Shown: one piece after another, positions 35,826 to 47,639 of the stretch
Numbering within the stretch: position 1 is the stretch's first letter
Layout of the letters: every line of letters starts with the position of its first letter
Source of the DNA: Panax quinquefolius
Taxonomy: Eukaryota > Streptophyta > Magnoliopsida > Apiales > Araliaceae
NCBI GenBank assembly: GCA_020205615.1
Contig: CM035160.1
Location: forward strand, 125,641,605-125,705,604
Direction: 5' to 3'
Length of the DNA: 64,000 nt
Position numbers and translations under genes: made by a program
Notes under the pieces: generated by a model
Seen by the model: only the letters and a program-made list of their open reading frames with translations
Databases searched by the model: none
Told to the model about the DNA's origin: nothing

Positions 35826-36035
35826 AATTCATCTTTGCACTACGGGCCAAAGATATTCATCAACATTCATCTTTGCACCATCGCCAAAGATATTCAACAA
35901 CACGTCATCTTTGCACTACTGGGCAAAGATTTTCATCGACCATCATGTTCATCTAAACACATGTTCATCTTTGCACTCTCGGCCAAAGATATTCATCGAA
36001 ATCATTCATCTTTGCACTACGTGCCAAGATATTCA
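35826..36035 (-). repeat. Five-copy hairpin tandem repeat in E3 LTR
   Basis: Units of about 40-60 bp contain catctttgcactacgggcca followed by aagat. The arms ATCTTTG and CAAAGAT are perfectly self-complementary around a 10-base loop. Five copies are present, with one mutated spacer (catgttcatctaaacac). The E1 LTRs have a related ttgg(c/t)cgtagtgca repeat at about 24640-24880 and 31860-32110, but without the full palindrome. Confidence 0.8.
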
Positions 36036-36274
36036 GTTATACCATCATTTAGGACCGAGGATGATGAAAAATATTTTAAAGAAAATGAATCACTCAGAAA
36101 ACAAAGAATAAATATTAAGGATTCAGATTTCACTATTCCATGTCAAAAAATACCTCATAAATAATCATAGTGGAGTAAAATTCAAGAATGATCAAAACAT
36201 GGATACAATCAAAGCTAGTATCCAGAATAGATATTTTGGACAAAAAGAAGAAAATTTCATTTTTCGATGAATAG

Positions 36275-36435
36275 TGTCGTATTCGTGAATAGTGCCGTAT
36301 ACATGAATAGTAACTCCGACACTAAAAGATAGAAATTTCACAAAAAAAAATCATCATGCTTCGTGAAAAGTACTCGTGAATAGTAACTCGTGAATAGTAA
36401 CTCATGAATAGTAACTCATGAATAGTAACTCCGAC
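36275..36435. repeat. gtgaatagtaactc minisatellite in E3 LTR
   Basis: About seven copies of a 14-15 bp unit (tgaatagtaactc with variants tgaatagtgccgt and tgaaaagtactcg) occur, four of them contiguous at 36373-36434. Confidence 0.85.
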
Positions 36436-36700
36436 ATGAAAAGTTCCAAATTTAATAAAAATTCCAACTAATATTTCGGCATAATGATATTGGAGAAATA
36501 ATATCATTTATGAAGAAAATAACACCCCTTACCTTAGAAAGAATAGTACTTCTGACTGAAATACTGGATATATAATGCTAAAAGAACTTGCACCGTATAG
36601 CAATACTCGAAGTACTAAAATACTTACAAAAATACGCTCGATATATAGAGAGAGAAATCTTTAGTTTCTGGTGTGATTTTCAATTCTAACCTAAGCACCC

Positions 36701-36709
36701 TATTTATAG
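36701..36709 (-). promoter_or_regulatory. E3 LTR TATA box
   Basis: The minus strand reads cctataaata followed by gggtgc; it sits at the same relative place as the E1 boxes, before a gagaga-type leader. Confidence 0.6.
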
Positions 36710-38064
36710 GAAAATGCTTAGAACACCAAAGCAGAAAATTTAATAAAATATTAATATATATATATATATATATATTAAATTCCTACACACACTAAATCAG
36801 ATCCAACATCAGCCACCAATAGTCAACTAAATCAAAAAAACATTTTTGTTATTAAAAATAATTAAAACTTTCAAAAATCAATTATTTCGGAACTTCGGAA
36901 CTTCGGAACTTCAATAATTCATAATAAATAGCCATTTTATCAGAAAATTCGAATCTTGCGACTTTTTATAGGAAATTCAATTCTCTACAACTTTACAAAA
37001 GAATTTTTTTCCAAATTCCAAACAGAAATTCAATCCATAAACGGGTGATTTTACAGGCTATAATCAAATTTTAGTCAAGAACTGGGCCCACAGACATGTT
37101 TAACATGTTTTAAACAACTTTTGCAACAAAAATACTCCTCCTCCTCATATACTCATATATACCACATTCATTGTAATAATATCATTATAATATTATAATA
37201 ATATAATAAAATAGTATTTTATCAGAAAAGATAAAATATCAATTTTCAATAATTGTCACTTTAAAATTTTTTTCTTCATCTATATCCACATAAAATGAAT
37301 ATTTTCCTTACCATATAAATCAATAATTAATTATTCACAAATAATATTACAAAATCACAATAATGACAACCAGGCAGTTCCCAGGAAAGATGGGGCTTTC
37401 CAATAAGAATTTCTCCTTACTGGCTCGCAATTAGGTGACCAAACCTCTCCTTGACAGAACTTTCTAGACATTGCCAATAATGCTATCTAATAATATTATT
37501 TAAATAATATGAATTATTGATCTGATAATGGGAAATATTGTGCAGTGACAATTATTGAAACAACAATAATATAAAATATCAACGCAACAATTATTGAATC
37601 AATAAAATAAAATATTGAACAATAATTACTATAACAATTATTGAGTAGTGCCTTCTTACGTAAGAATCAATAATTCAAAAATACTATGCAATACCGTGTG
37701 CTACTGTACAACAACGCGTATTACTTTACTTTATCCATCGGGTATTCCAACAGTGTTAACGGTAACAATTACGTCGTTATTTATAAAAACTCAAATTTGT
37801 AGTTTTCTTCATCCGACAGTTATTCAGTTATGGGGCCCACAAATGGTTCTTGCGCCAATCGTGCGAATATTCCCAGCGTAAAGAATATTCCACGACCAAA
37901 CGAATATTCCCCGACAACAATGAATATTTTATAACCACTTGCGTATTTTGAAAAAAAATCATATATCACCCTTTACTTTAACTTTTTATCAATTTAACCA
38001 TTTACTGGATAGTAATTATAAGAAAAATTGAATACTTTTATTTCATAAAATTCGGGGTCTTACA

Positions 38065-38522
38065 GACTCCTCCTTCTTCAGTGAACTTGTTGAAATTGTC
38101 TGATAAGTAGTTAGTTATGGATACAGAGTGTGGGAGAATTGAGGAGCAATTGGAGGATTGGAGAGTGATAGTTAACAATTTCAAGCATTAAAAAGGAATA
38201 CATGAAGTGCAGATAAGCTATAAGCAATTAAGTCGTAGTTGATAAACTACGAATCAGGTTAAGGACTCATGGCAAAGTTACGTGCTACTTGATTGATAAA
38301 GTTCAATAACATCGAAGGAGATTGATTGATTTATTTAAATATATGTTCTTGAACCAAGTTTAGGTTCTAGTAGATGTACATGATAGTAGTTTACGAAGTG
38401 TAATACATGTTAAGTTTTAAATTTGTACTAGGCCGTACATAGAGGAATTCGAATTGAGATGTAAAATTTTATACAATTATTGAATAGAATGAATCATAGC
38501 ATAATTTAATTCAGGGGATTGT
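38065..38522. other. Unclassified sequence between E3 and solo LTR D
   Basis: 458 bp with no ORF or recognisable repeat. Because it ends in the ATTGT duplication of LTR D, it was originally continuous with 62086 onward. It is probably part of an older LTR whose 3' end lies at 62397. Confidence 0.5.
38518..38522. repeat. Target-site duplication of solo LTR D (left)
   Basis: ATTGT directly before the TGTAATACCC start is identical to 62081-62085. Confidence 0.9.
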
Positions 38523-38600
38523 TGTAATACCCGCAAATTTTAATAAATTATAATATTAAAAATAAAGATTTGTTTGCATGTTTATTAGAATATTTATATA

Positions 38601-38605
38601 TATAG
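38601..38605. repeat. Target-site duplication of inner solo LTR (left)
   Basis: TATAG before the LTR equals the copy at 40939-40943. Confidence 0.9.
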
Positions 38606-40938
38606 TGTAACACCCCCTTCCCGAATAGGAAAAAGAGGTCATGTGCAAAGCACAACAAACCTCAAAATAAGTAAACAGAGAACTAATGACTTCTCATATG
38701 CAATAATGATATCCATCAATAAAGTATTTAATGAAATTCTCCACATAGAGTCGAAATAATCAAAACCTAAATTTTGAATCATCCTAGATGGTCAAAGGCA
38801 ACACTCTCATCACACTAGCCCTGAATCATCCCTGCAAACCTGCCGGAAGAAAAACACAGCATGAGCCAATTGCCAAAGACGGATCTGAGATATACAAAGA
38901 TATATACGAAAAAACAATCGAGGCAAAATACTGAACAAAGCCTCAAGTGTAAATACTGACGAAAATATAATCTCCAAAGATCTAAATGAAATATATATGA
39001 ATTAACAGAGTTGATGAAACCAATAGAAGGATAAAGAAATAACGAACTGAAGTAACTAATTCAATGAATTGAACTGAACAGAAATAAACAAAACTAATAC
39101 AATGAAATAATAGGCTGAATCAAATGGTTGAGTTTTATTTCATACCGAGTGAGCTCAGAAATATACATTTCACATAGGCAAGTCAAAACAATGCCACATA
39201 GGCAAGTCAAAATAATGCCACACAGGCAAATGAAATGATGCCACACAGACATATCACACATTGGACCGCGAATCCAAATGTATTGAAATCGGATAGGTGT
39301 GTTTGGCACAACATCACAAATCCGCAGAACAAAAAACTAGGGTTAACCCATACGCCTCCCACAACAAAACACCAAATGGCCTACTTCTTTCTAAGCCCAA
39401 AACAGAGACGCCGTGGACTAATCACACCGCCACGGATAGTGTCATGCCTCTCGTTCCAAGATGACATGCCTGTGGTACCCCCACAGGTGGTTATAGCTCA
39501 GGTATACCCTACGGTATATTCTAACAAAAATATCATGTCATAACACATGCGACATAATACCAACAAAAGGGTTCTATATGTACATGTTGAACCAAATCAA
39601 ATTATAGTCACAAGGTTTCAAAAAGAAGGTAGCAACATGTATCGCTCTACAATTATAAAAATAAATATTAGACATGATAACCTCATTCAAAGAGTACAAG
39701 TACGAGTCCAATGTGTCAACTCCAAAATGAAATAAATATATCAATTTCACAAGAAACAATTATGTGAAATAATAACAGAAATTCAAAACGAAGAACAAAA
39801 TGAACAAATCAAATATAACAAAGGTATCGCTGAAAGAGTACGGAATCCGTACCTGATACTTCCAAACCATTTATAGCACACTCCACAAAATCTTACCCTC
39901 AAATGCCAACGATATCAAATATGAAACGTTATTCATCACCTAAACATATTCACCTCAAATTAAATATAATCCAATTCAATAATTCCAAAATAATTCATAA
40001 TATATTTAATATGCCTTTAATCATCACCTTATATCAATTATTAATACTCCAAAATTTATATTCCAAATATAACTCTTTAAGTTCCTTCCGTCCGAACTAA
40101 TTACACAAATTAATAATACTAAATGTAAGTACATTTATAAAATTATGAACACTTCTATTTGGTACGATTATAAAATATAATTACTTATAATATTAAGATT
40201 TAATTCATTCCATATAATCTTACATATATATTTATTTGTATAACATCTCTTACAAATTATGCAAGTTTTCGTAAACTTTAATTACTACCTATATATATAT
40301 TTTTTTTATTTAAAGAAATCATCAATTTATTATTTTAGATCTCCAAAATCAATCATGCATTACTCCTCCGCTCAATCTGATTGAATAAAGTGATAATAAT
40401 AATAAGTACATCCGTATAAGTTTAATAAATAAACTCTCCTATTTTTAAAGATCGCTCTTAGTTCTTGAATTACAAAAGTACTTGCTCATGATGAAAAAAA
40501 ATAACATACTAAATTTAATAATTTAATATGGAACCACGTGATTTATCCCCACTTTATATAATGTATAATATAGTTACTTGTTACTGATTAAATTTCTCCA
40601 ATAGTGATCAAAATCTCTAGTCTTTCTTCACCCGAGCCCCCTTTGTAGCTGTTCCCTTTATCTCCAAAGTAGCCACCTCTTCTTATTCAGTTTGTATAAT
40701 GAAGTAATATTAGGTTTAGCTATTTATTAATTAAGTTGCCCTAATAAACTTCTATTTGGGTTAAATTAATATTAAGGCCCAAATTTTAACCACATAATAT
40801 TATCAATCACTCATTAATATTTATTAGCCCACATAATTTAAATGACTACTTTGACCCAATTTAAAGAAAAAAAATTCAAACAATATATTTAAAACACAAA
40901 CATAAATACTTCTTCTTTTTTTTTTCCCGGGTATTACA
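38606..40938 (-). mobile_element. Solo LTR nested in LTR D
   Basis: The plus-strand view starts tgtaacacccccttcccgaa and ends cccgggtattaca, i.e. TGTAATACCC..GTGTTACA on the minus strand. A perfect TATAG duplication flanks it. There is no internal domain, so it is a solo LTR of 2333 bp. Short ORFs inside (for example near 39235-39543) show no known domain. Confidence 0.92.
39172..39258. repeat. Tandem repeat of about 24 bp in the nested solo LTR
   Basis: Four copies of cacataggcaagtcaaaacaatgc-type units (caca(t/c)ag(g/a)ca core) occur in a row, the last ones degenerate. Confidence 0.8.
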
Positions 40939-40943
40939 TATAG
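40939..40943. repeat. Target-site duplication of inner solo LTR (right)
   Basis: TATAG directly after the LTR terminus. Confidence 0.9.
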
Positions 40944-42391
40944 TATCAGCAGGTGTTGTGATAAGTAGTTTTATTGATTAAGCCGGTGATAATTAAGCAA
41001 TGAAGCAAAAGTGATGAGAACCTTAGTTTAAACTTGTGGAGTTATGCCTAGTGTGGCAAGATGATGAAATGAAAAAATACTAATTTAACTAATGATAAAA
41101 ATAATTAGTATTACTAATAAATGAATAATTACATAATGGGGTTGATTTATTTGTTATTCATTAATTATCATGAATAATAATATTAAAAGAGGAATCATAT
41201 ATAATAAGTTCAATAAAAGATGAGGTGTGACATTGGAATTATATAAACACTATATGATAAAAGCAAGCTTGACTTAAGTAATTAACCAAGTGGTATGAAA
41301 AATTCTTATGTGACATCTTGATGTGTGTGGGAATAATTAAATGGGTATTTTAAACCTATGAGAGAAAGTAACTTTGATTAAATAAATAAATAATAAGTAA
41401 CATTGGTACAAAATTAAATTATATCCTAGTCTAGGATAAATATTTTATGAAATAAATCATTGTACATGGATTATATGATTTTATGTGTATTATATAAGTG
41501 GGTGTATATGTATGCTCAATTGTGAACAAAGTGTAAAATAAACCTAAGTAGGCTAAGTGATGGTTTGCAAATGCTGAGTTTTGGTAGTGTCCCAAATTGA
41601 GTGTCACTCCATTTCTTCTTCACGTAATAGGCCATTGGCCTAGTCCCTCATTACCAACCACATAGCTAGCAAATCATGGAGAGGGGAGTGAGCTACTTAG
41701 TACTCTTCCACCAAATCCTCCATAACCATCAGCTTCTTCTCCATTCCAATGGTTTGATTCATTGAGTAAAACAAAATTGGTCACAAGCTTGCCTATAAAT
41801 AAAGCCCTTCTCATTCACAAACATGTTGCTAAGTTCTCTGAGAAAATATCAAGTGTGTGAGAAGTGTGGTTGGGCTAAGCTTATACAATCTGCTAATTTG
41901 AAGCTAGAGTAGCAATTCCACTTCAGAAAAGGTAACATTCCTCTAGATGTTCATACATTCAAGTTTTGCAAAGTTCATAGAAAAGTACAAAAACACTTGT
42001 TTTGAGTTGAAATGTTTAAGGTTGAAGCATGCTAGAAGGTGTAAATTGATGCTATACATTGTCAATATGGTCAAAAATGAAATCAACGAGAGTTAAACGA
42101 AGTAAATTGGTCAAGTAACGAATTCGTAGGGAGGAGAATTGCTAAATGTGTTAAACTTTGGAAAAATGGCAAAAATCTTGAATTGATCCTTGAAATTAAT
42201 TGTTTGTATGTTTGGAAATGTTAGAAGCATGCTAGGAGTGTTATGTAGCATGTTTATAGCAATTATCCATCTTTACATTGCTGTTTGGATAGTTGTGGGG
42301 TTAAAAATATCACTATAGTCCGAACAGGGGATACCTGCTCGTGTTTAACAGGGAACATGCCCGCCCTAGCGGGGAGTCCTGAAGCACAAAC
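40944..42391 (+). mobile_element. Central part of solo LTR D
   Basis: Continuation of LTR D between the inner solo LTR and E4. It is non-coding, with a TATA box at 41793-41801 and a leader-like region after it. It ends at the E4 5' LTR, preceded by CAAAC. Confidence 0.8.
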
Positions 42392-44213
42392 TGAAAGTAG
42401 TATGAATACAAGCAAATCATGTTTGATGATAAAGCATATACTTTGTAACAATCTTATTCATTTATTAATAAAAAGTATTAATTTATTAAAGGCTTTTAAT
42501 TATCTACATGATGTTGTTTTATAATATGTGATAAACCCATAGTTTTAAGCAATGCTTTTAGAATAATGATGATGATCATTCTAATGAGATCTAAATTCTT
42601 AGAAAGCTTAAAACTAAAATAGTTCCCAATCGTTAGATTACTAAATTGGGGATTAGTGAATCCGGATAGATTGGTACATACGTTGCTTGCTTCATTAGAT
42701 GAGGATGATTGATCTCACGATTATTTGTGTGGAAACACTAAAGCAAGTATGTAGGTGCTTATTAGAGAATAAGTTCACTTTGAACGAATTGGAGTTTTAC
42801 TCGCCCAGGAATAATTAATGGAGTTTTACTTGCTCGAGATCATCATAAGATCAATAGGAATTCCCTTTGACTTATTCCTATATCAAAGGGTATGCTTGGG
42901 TATAATAAGTTGTACATGGAGATAATGTATGATCAATAAAGAATCTACCACTTCTAGTAAAAGAAGAGAAATGTCCTATGTGATTCGATAAATGACAACC
43001 CAAAGAGTCCTTGGCTAAGGCGTAATGAAATTAGAAAGGAGTTTCTAATTTGCATTATTTGAGTCAGGCATTTAAAAGTCGAAATACATATAATTAAATA
43101 AAATAAGACTTGACAAGAATTCCATGTCTTATATTTAATCGAGACATCAGATGGTGGAAAGATTGAATTATACGGTAACTATTTACTCAAAGGTTCTTTT
43201 ATGATTAATGTTGAAATCTATATTATCTCGAAAGTCGCTGATCGCTAGGGAGCTTATCCTCATCAGAGAATAAATATTATTTATTTAAATAAATTATTAG
43301 TTTAATTTATTTATTTAAATAAGATTAGAATTGTTTCTAATTTATTTATTCACAACCTTTAATATGGAGAACCTAAAGGGTCACACCATAAAAGGAAGAA
43401 TAATTATTTAAGAAGTTAATGGCATAATCGTAATAATATAGTTAAGTATATTTAATTTAATCTATGGTGATAGAATAAATTAAATAGCTTAATATTTATT
43501 ATTTAATATTTTGGAAATATTAAATATAAATTAATAAGAGGAGTCTTATTATTATTATTATTACTATTATTATTATTATTTAATTTTAAAAAGAGTTTGG
43601 GAATTAATTAATAAAAGTACTCTCAAATATCCTAATAGGATTAGGAGACAAATTAATTAAAAGAGTTTAATTAATTATCCCTAATAAGATTTGGGAGCTT
43701 AATTAATTTAAAGAATTTAATTAATTAAATAAAACTCAATTCCTTAATTGTTAAGGAGGGTTGCCTACATCTATAAATAAGAGGAGTCTTATTATGGGTG
43801 AGAGGGTTGTTGACTTTTACAACACACGTAATTTCAATTGTTGGAGAGTACGCCTTTTCTATGTAGAGATAAAAAACTAGGGTTTTGCCAAACACCCATC
43901 TTCTTCTCCTTCTTCTTCTTCCTTGGTGGATCACCTCTAGAGGCCAAACACTTGGGTGGCTAACGTTGATCAAAGGAAGGAACCAAACCCGGTGGATTCA
44001 AGTTGAACGCGAAAAGGATTGGAGGTGAACTTGTACCTGAGGAAGCTCGGATCTTCAAGGGTATGATTCTTGTTCTTTCTTTTTCGTTTAATTAATAATT
44101 GTGCATAAAGGGTGATCCGGATTTATGGTTTGTAAAATTTTAAACTCTGATTTTTACACGTTTCCGCTTATTTATGCAATTTGAATGTGTTCTTGAATGT
44201 TACAAACCTAACA
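42392..44213 (+). mobile_element. E4 5' LTR
   Basis: TGAAAGTAGTATGAATAC..TACAAACCTAACA, 1822 bp. The TATA box is at 43771 (ctataaataagagg). It is nearly identical by eye to the 3' LTR at 58528, with indels around 42780-42860. A long (ATT)n tract lies at 43545-43580. Confidence 0.93.
43772..43779 (+). promoter_or_regulatory. E4 LTR TATA box
   Basis: tataaata in tctataaataagaggagtct; the same sequence occurs in the 3' LTR at about 59964. Confidence 0.65.
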
Positions 44214-44227
44214 GTGGTATCAGAGCC
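44214..44227 (+). promoter_or_regulatory. E4 primer-binding site
   Basis: gtggtatcagagcc follows the LTR immediately and contains a perfect TGGTATCAGAGCC match to the initiator Met-tRNA complement. Confidence 0.95.
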
Positions 44228-44561
44228 AAACCTTTATGCAAATTATTAATTATTTTAATTTAATATGTATATTGATATGTGTTTAGAACAATTTAATTGT
44301 GGCATAATTTTATCAGATATAAAACTATTATTATATAAAAAAAAAAAAAAAATTTTTTGAAAATTTATTTGATTTCATACGAATTTTTGAAGACCTCATT
44401 GTCATTATTTTTTTTTTTGGTGCTTTTATTTTTCAAAAGTTGATTTCATGGATTCATATATATATATGATTTCTGTAAAAGTGATTTGGATCTTATATTA
44501 TCAAGGATAGCACGTGATATATGATTAATGTGATATTTTTCAAAATAATCTTATGATTACT

Positions 44562-44594
<33 letters not shown>

Positions 44595-44749
44595 TCATAT
44601 ATATATTAAATATAATATATATTCTTAATAATTTTATAATTAAAATAAAAGGTTTATTTTAATTTTAAAATTAAAAGATTATTTCATGCTAATTAATTAA
44701 AAGTTGAGTTTAATTGATTCCATGATAACTAATTGGAGTTGAAATTAGA

Positions 44750-45115
44750 TTCTGATATAAAGGAGTTTCCTTAAATAAAAATAAAGAGTTTATTTATTTA
44801 TTGAATAAATAAAGAGTTTATTTCATGTTTCCTTAAATAAAGGAGTTTATTTAGATATGAAATAAGATTTCATATTATTCAAAATAAAGGAGTTTATTTT
44901 TGAATAGAAAGAGAATCTATGTTTCCTTTTAATAAAGGAGTTATTTTTTTTTCATGGAATTTGATTCTATAATTAATTAAAATAAAGGAGTTTATTTTTG
45001 ATTAAAATTTTGATTAAAATAAAATAGTTTATTTTATTCAAAATTGATAAATTAAAATAAAATAGTTTTATTTTGATTTAAATTTGGATTAAAATAAAGG
45101 AGTTTATTTTAATTC
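44750..45115. repeat. Palindromic AAATAAAGGAGTTTATTT array
   Basis: Around ten copies of a 20-bp unit whose arms (AAAATAAA and TTTATTTT) are self-complementary, separated by ttgattaaaa-type spacers. In some copies ggag is replaced by atag. The inverted E5 copy shows the same array at about 54810-55380. Confidence 0.8.
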
Positions 45116-45901
45116 AAAATTAGATTTTATACTAACTAAATTTGCCCATTAAATGATATCAATATATATATTAAATGTTTATTATTATTCATTAGATTTA
45201 GATGAATATTATTTATTGATGTATATGGTGATGTGTATGATAATAAATGGGATTGATTATGGACTATCGACCAATGTGATTGGATTTTATTTTAGTTGGA
45301 TGCATGAATGTATGGGTTTTATTAAATGGGGTCTGCGTACCTCTGCCTTCTCTAATTTTTCTTAATATAAATTCTATCTCCTCCCATGTACTTCCCTCGA
45401 TCACGATCAAGGTTTCTATTTATTTTAAATAGTTTTGTAATAGGAATAGTTAGAATTAATTTTGGAAAAATTGGAGATCAAAAGGAGCAAGGAGCGCTTA
45501 GAAGACCCGCTTTGTAATGGAGCCCGGTTTAAATGTAATAGTTATATTTAAATATTAATTCTTGCACCCCCTGGGGTTTGACCTTTGGTTCACTTGGTGG
45601 CTTTAGTGAACCAAACTAGAATAAAAGTCCATAATCAATCCAGGTAGAATATAGTATTCTATATGTGCATGCTTATACTATATATGTTATATATTATGCA
45701 AACATTCTTCGCATGTTCATTAATATGACGCGTATTTTATATATATATATGTGCATGCGCGCTAAACAAGATGAGATAAATTAATAACAAACCCCTCAAA
45801 AAAATTTTATATTAAGTCCTAAGCGTTCAAAGATATTTGGAATATCGAACGTCGCCTTCTAGCATGATAAAATTAATAGAGTATTAAATATTTAATATGA
45901 G

Positions 45902-46197
45902 TTTGTTGTGTCACCACAAGGCAAGTATTAAGTATTTAAGATGTTAATTTATCACATTTGATGCTTATAAAGAAAATTGAACAATATTGTTTTGTTGTGT
46001 CACCACAAGGATGATATTTTTCTTTTTGAATATATGGAGTGCTAGGTTGGACTTAACTTGATAATTTTGATTCTGGATGTGCCACCACTTGATCAAAATA
46101 ATCTAAGAGGCAAAATACAAGGAGTTGCATAGTTGATGTAATTGACAAGAGTTGTCTACCTATTTATTTATATATAGTTTGTTGTGTCACCACAAGG
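45902..46197 (+). repeat. Repeated ttgttgtgtcaccacaagg stem-loop motif in E4 leader
   Basis: Three near-identical copies (45902-45921, 45992-46010, 46178-46197) and one decayed copy (46075-46094, ggatgtgccaccacttga) are present. The core TTGTG-tcac-CACAA can fold into a 5-bp stem with a 4-base loop. The surrounding sequences are not otherwise repeated. Confidence 0.85.
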
Positions 46198-46403
46198 CTA
46201 TACACATTTGAAATGGGATCCTTATTCTCACTAGCAAATCTTTAATTAGATTTTCATTAGAACTATATATATTGAGGGTAATATAGTTTGAAGAAAATAG
46301 TGGGAGATACCAATTTAAAACAAGACCTAATTTATTTTGGTAATTAATAAAAGAATGTATGTTAAAATGTTGTTAATTACAAATTCATTTACAGAATTTT
46401 ACA

Positions 46404-46760
46404 ATGTCTAAATTACTATCATCGCGAAACATATTAGATGTTAATTAACCGGACCAATTAAATGGATTGGTTAAGGAATTTGAGAATAGTTCTCATGGTC
46501 AAAAGCTATCTTATGTCCTTAATACGCCTATCCTCGCAATGGTTGCGCATAATGCCTCCGAGGAAGAGATTGCTACTTTTAGAAAGTGGCAAGATGATGC
46601 ACAATTGGCTCAATGCATCATGCTCGCATCCACGAGTAACGAGCTTCAACACAAGATGAAACTATGGATGCTCTTACTATATTCCTTCACATCAAGTAGT
46701 TGATGGTGAGGAAAGTAGGACCGATAGATATCGATATCTAAGGAGCTCTTCCGATCTAGA
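46404..46760 (+). pseudogene. E4 gag
   Basis: ATG 46404 opens MSKLLSSRNILDVN, matching the usual copia gag start; a stop follows. The next frame continues with WLRNLRIVL and then KLSYVLNTPILAMV, DDAQLAQCIMLASTSNELQH, which are conserved copia gag (UBN2-type) blocks. Several frameshifts break the frame, and a 3-kb ORF is not possible. Gag would form the particle. Confidence 0.85.
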
Positions 46761-47099
46761 ATGACCAAAGGCACTACTAGATCTGATAAAAAAAGTTTTA
46801 TGATAATCAATTTGATTGATCAATTAGGACAACGGGTTTTGTCATGGATGGAGAGTTGAGCCAAGATTTGATCTTGTACTCACTCTCGAACTCCTTTCAT
46901 GATTGTTGTGAATTTTCATATGAACAAGCTAGATATCATCCTCCCGATTTTTTCTTAACATGTTGAAAAATATCGAGAGTCACTTTCCAACCAAGAAAGA
47001 CCAAGTCTTACTTGGTAGGGGCCAAAGGATCTTCCTCGAAAGAAGAAGAACGATTCAAAGAAGGTAAATAGAAAGGTAAAAACAAAGGATAATAAGAAC

Positions 47100-47620
47100 A
47101 AAACTGATACGATATAACAAAGGAGTTTGCTTCCACTACAATAAGCCCGACACCGGAAAGAAACTCATGAGAAGCATCTTGCAGAGGCTAACCAAAGAAG
47201 CTTAGTGAAGTTTCGGTTATAAATACAAATTTGTTCATGATTTGAAATAAATTTTTCTTTAAGTCAATGTTCTACTTGGGTATTGGATACCAACTTTGGT
47301 TATCATAAATATAGATTTATGAAAGGACCAAACAGAATTAGAAAGCTAAACAAATATAAGTAATCCTATGTGTGGGAAATGAAGCAAAGGTTGCAACATT
47401 AGCCATAGAAACTTATAGTTTAGCAATGCCTACTGCAAATCTATTAAGTCAATAAGTTGTTATTGTATTCCGCTCGTTGAAAACATTATTTCCATTTTAT
47501 TGTTGGACAATGAAATCTTTGGTATTATATTTAAGAACAATTGTTGTTCTATTTATAATAATAATGTTTTGTATAGAATCGAATATTACTTAATAAATTT
47601 TGTATACTGACTTACGTGGA
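47100..47620 (+). pseudogene. E4 zinc knuckle and protease remnant
   Basis: A decayed knuckle (GVCFHYNKPDTGK) lies at about 47125. The protease active site reads WVLDTNFG at 47275-47300: the canonical DTG is DTN here. Later protease blocks AKVATLAIETYSLAMPTA and KNNCCSIY are present in shifted frames. The protease would be inactive. Confidence 0.75.
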
Positions 47621-47639
47621 AAATTATTTTGCAAATTGA

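Larger units (their letters stand above)
32643..38064 (-). mobile_element. E3: non-autonomous gypsy element of the E1 family, minus strand
   Basis: A 3337-bp 5' LTR (34728-38064), a 1105-bp internal region and a truncated 980-bp 3' LTR are visible. The primer site, the 180-bp leader and the LTR ends are clearly homologous to E1, but no recognisable gag-pol remains. Two small ORFs occupy the interior. The 3' LTR stops exactly at the E1 3' LTR terminus and its other part (homologous to 34728-37095) is absent from the window. E3 therefore probably depended on E1-type proteins. Confidence 0.87.
34728..38064 (-). mobile_element. E3 5' LTR
   Basis: The plus-strand view runs from tgtgacaaccccaaaatagg to cggggtcttaca; 3337 bp. 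It includes a hairpin-forming tandem repeat (35826-36035), a gtgaatagtaactc minisatellite (36275-36435), an AT tract (36744-36772) and a minus-strand TATA box at about 36701. Its right end abuts 38065. Confidence 0.88.
44228..46403 (+). other. Long structured leader of E4
   Basis: About 2.2 kb separate the primer site from the gag start, far more than most copia elements have. It holds no conserved ORF (the one at 45153 is not preserved cleanly in E5). It has a 44750-45115 array of palindromic aaaataaaggagtttatttt units and, at 45902-46197, repeated ttgttgtgtcaccacaagg stem-loop motifs. It is retained with the same order in E5. Confidence 0.75.

Noticed and set aside
35826..36035. CRISPR-like regular repeat
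   Set aside because: The repeats are degenerate, the context is a plant LTR, spacers are not unique or uniform, and no cas genes exist.
42285..42524. ORF spanning the LTR D / E4 junction
   Set aside because: It crosses an LTR boundary at 42392 and so is a chance fusion; no domain.
46462..46703. Two overlapping ORFs as separate genes in E4
   Set aside because: Both are frames of one decayed copia gag; the blocks join across frameshifts.
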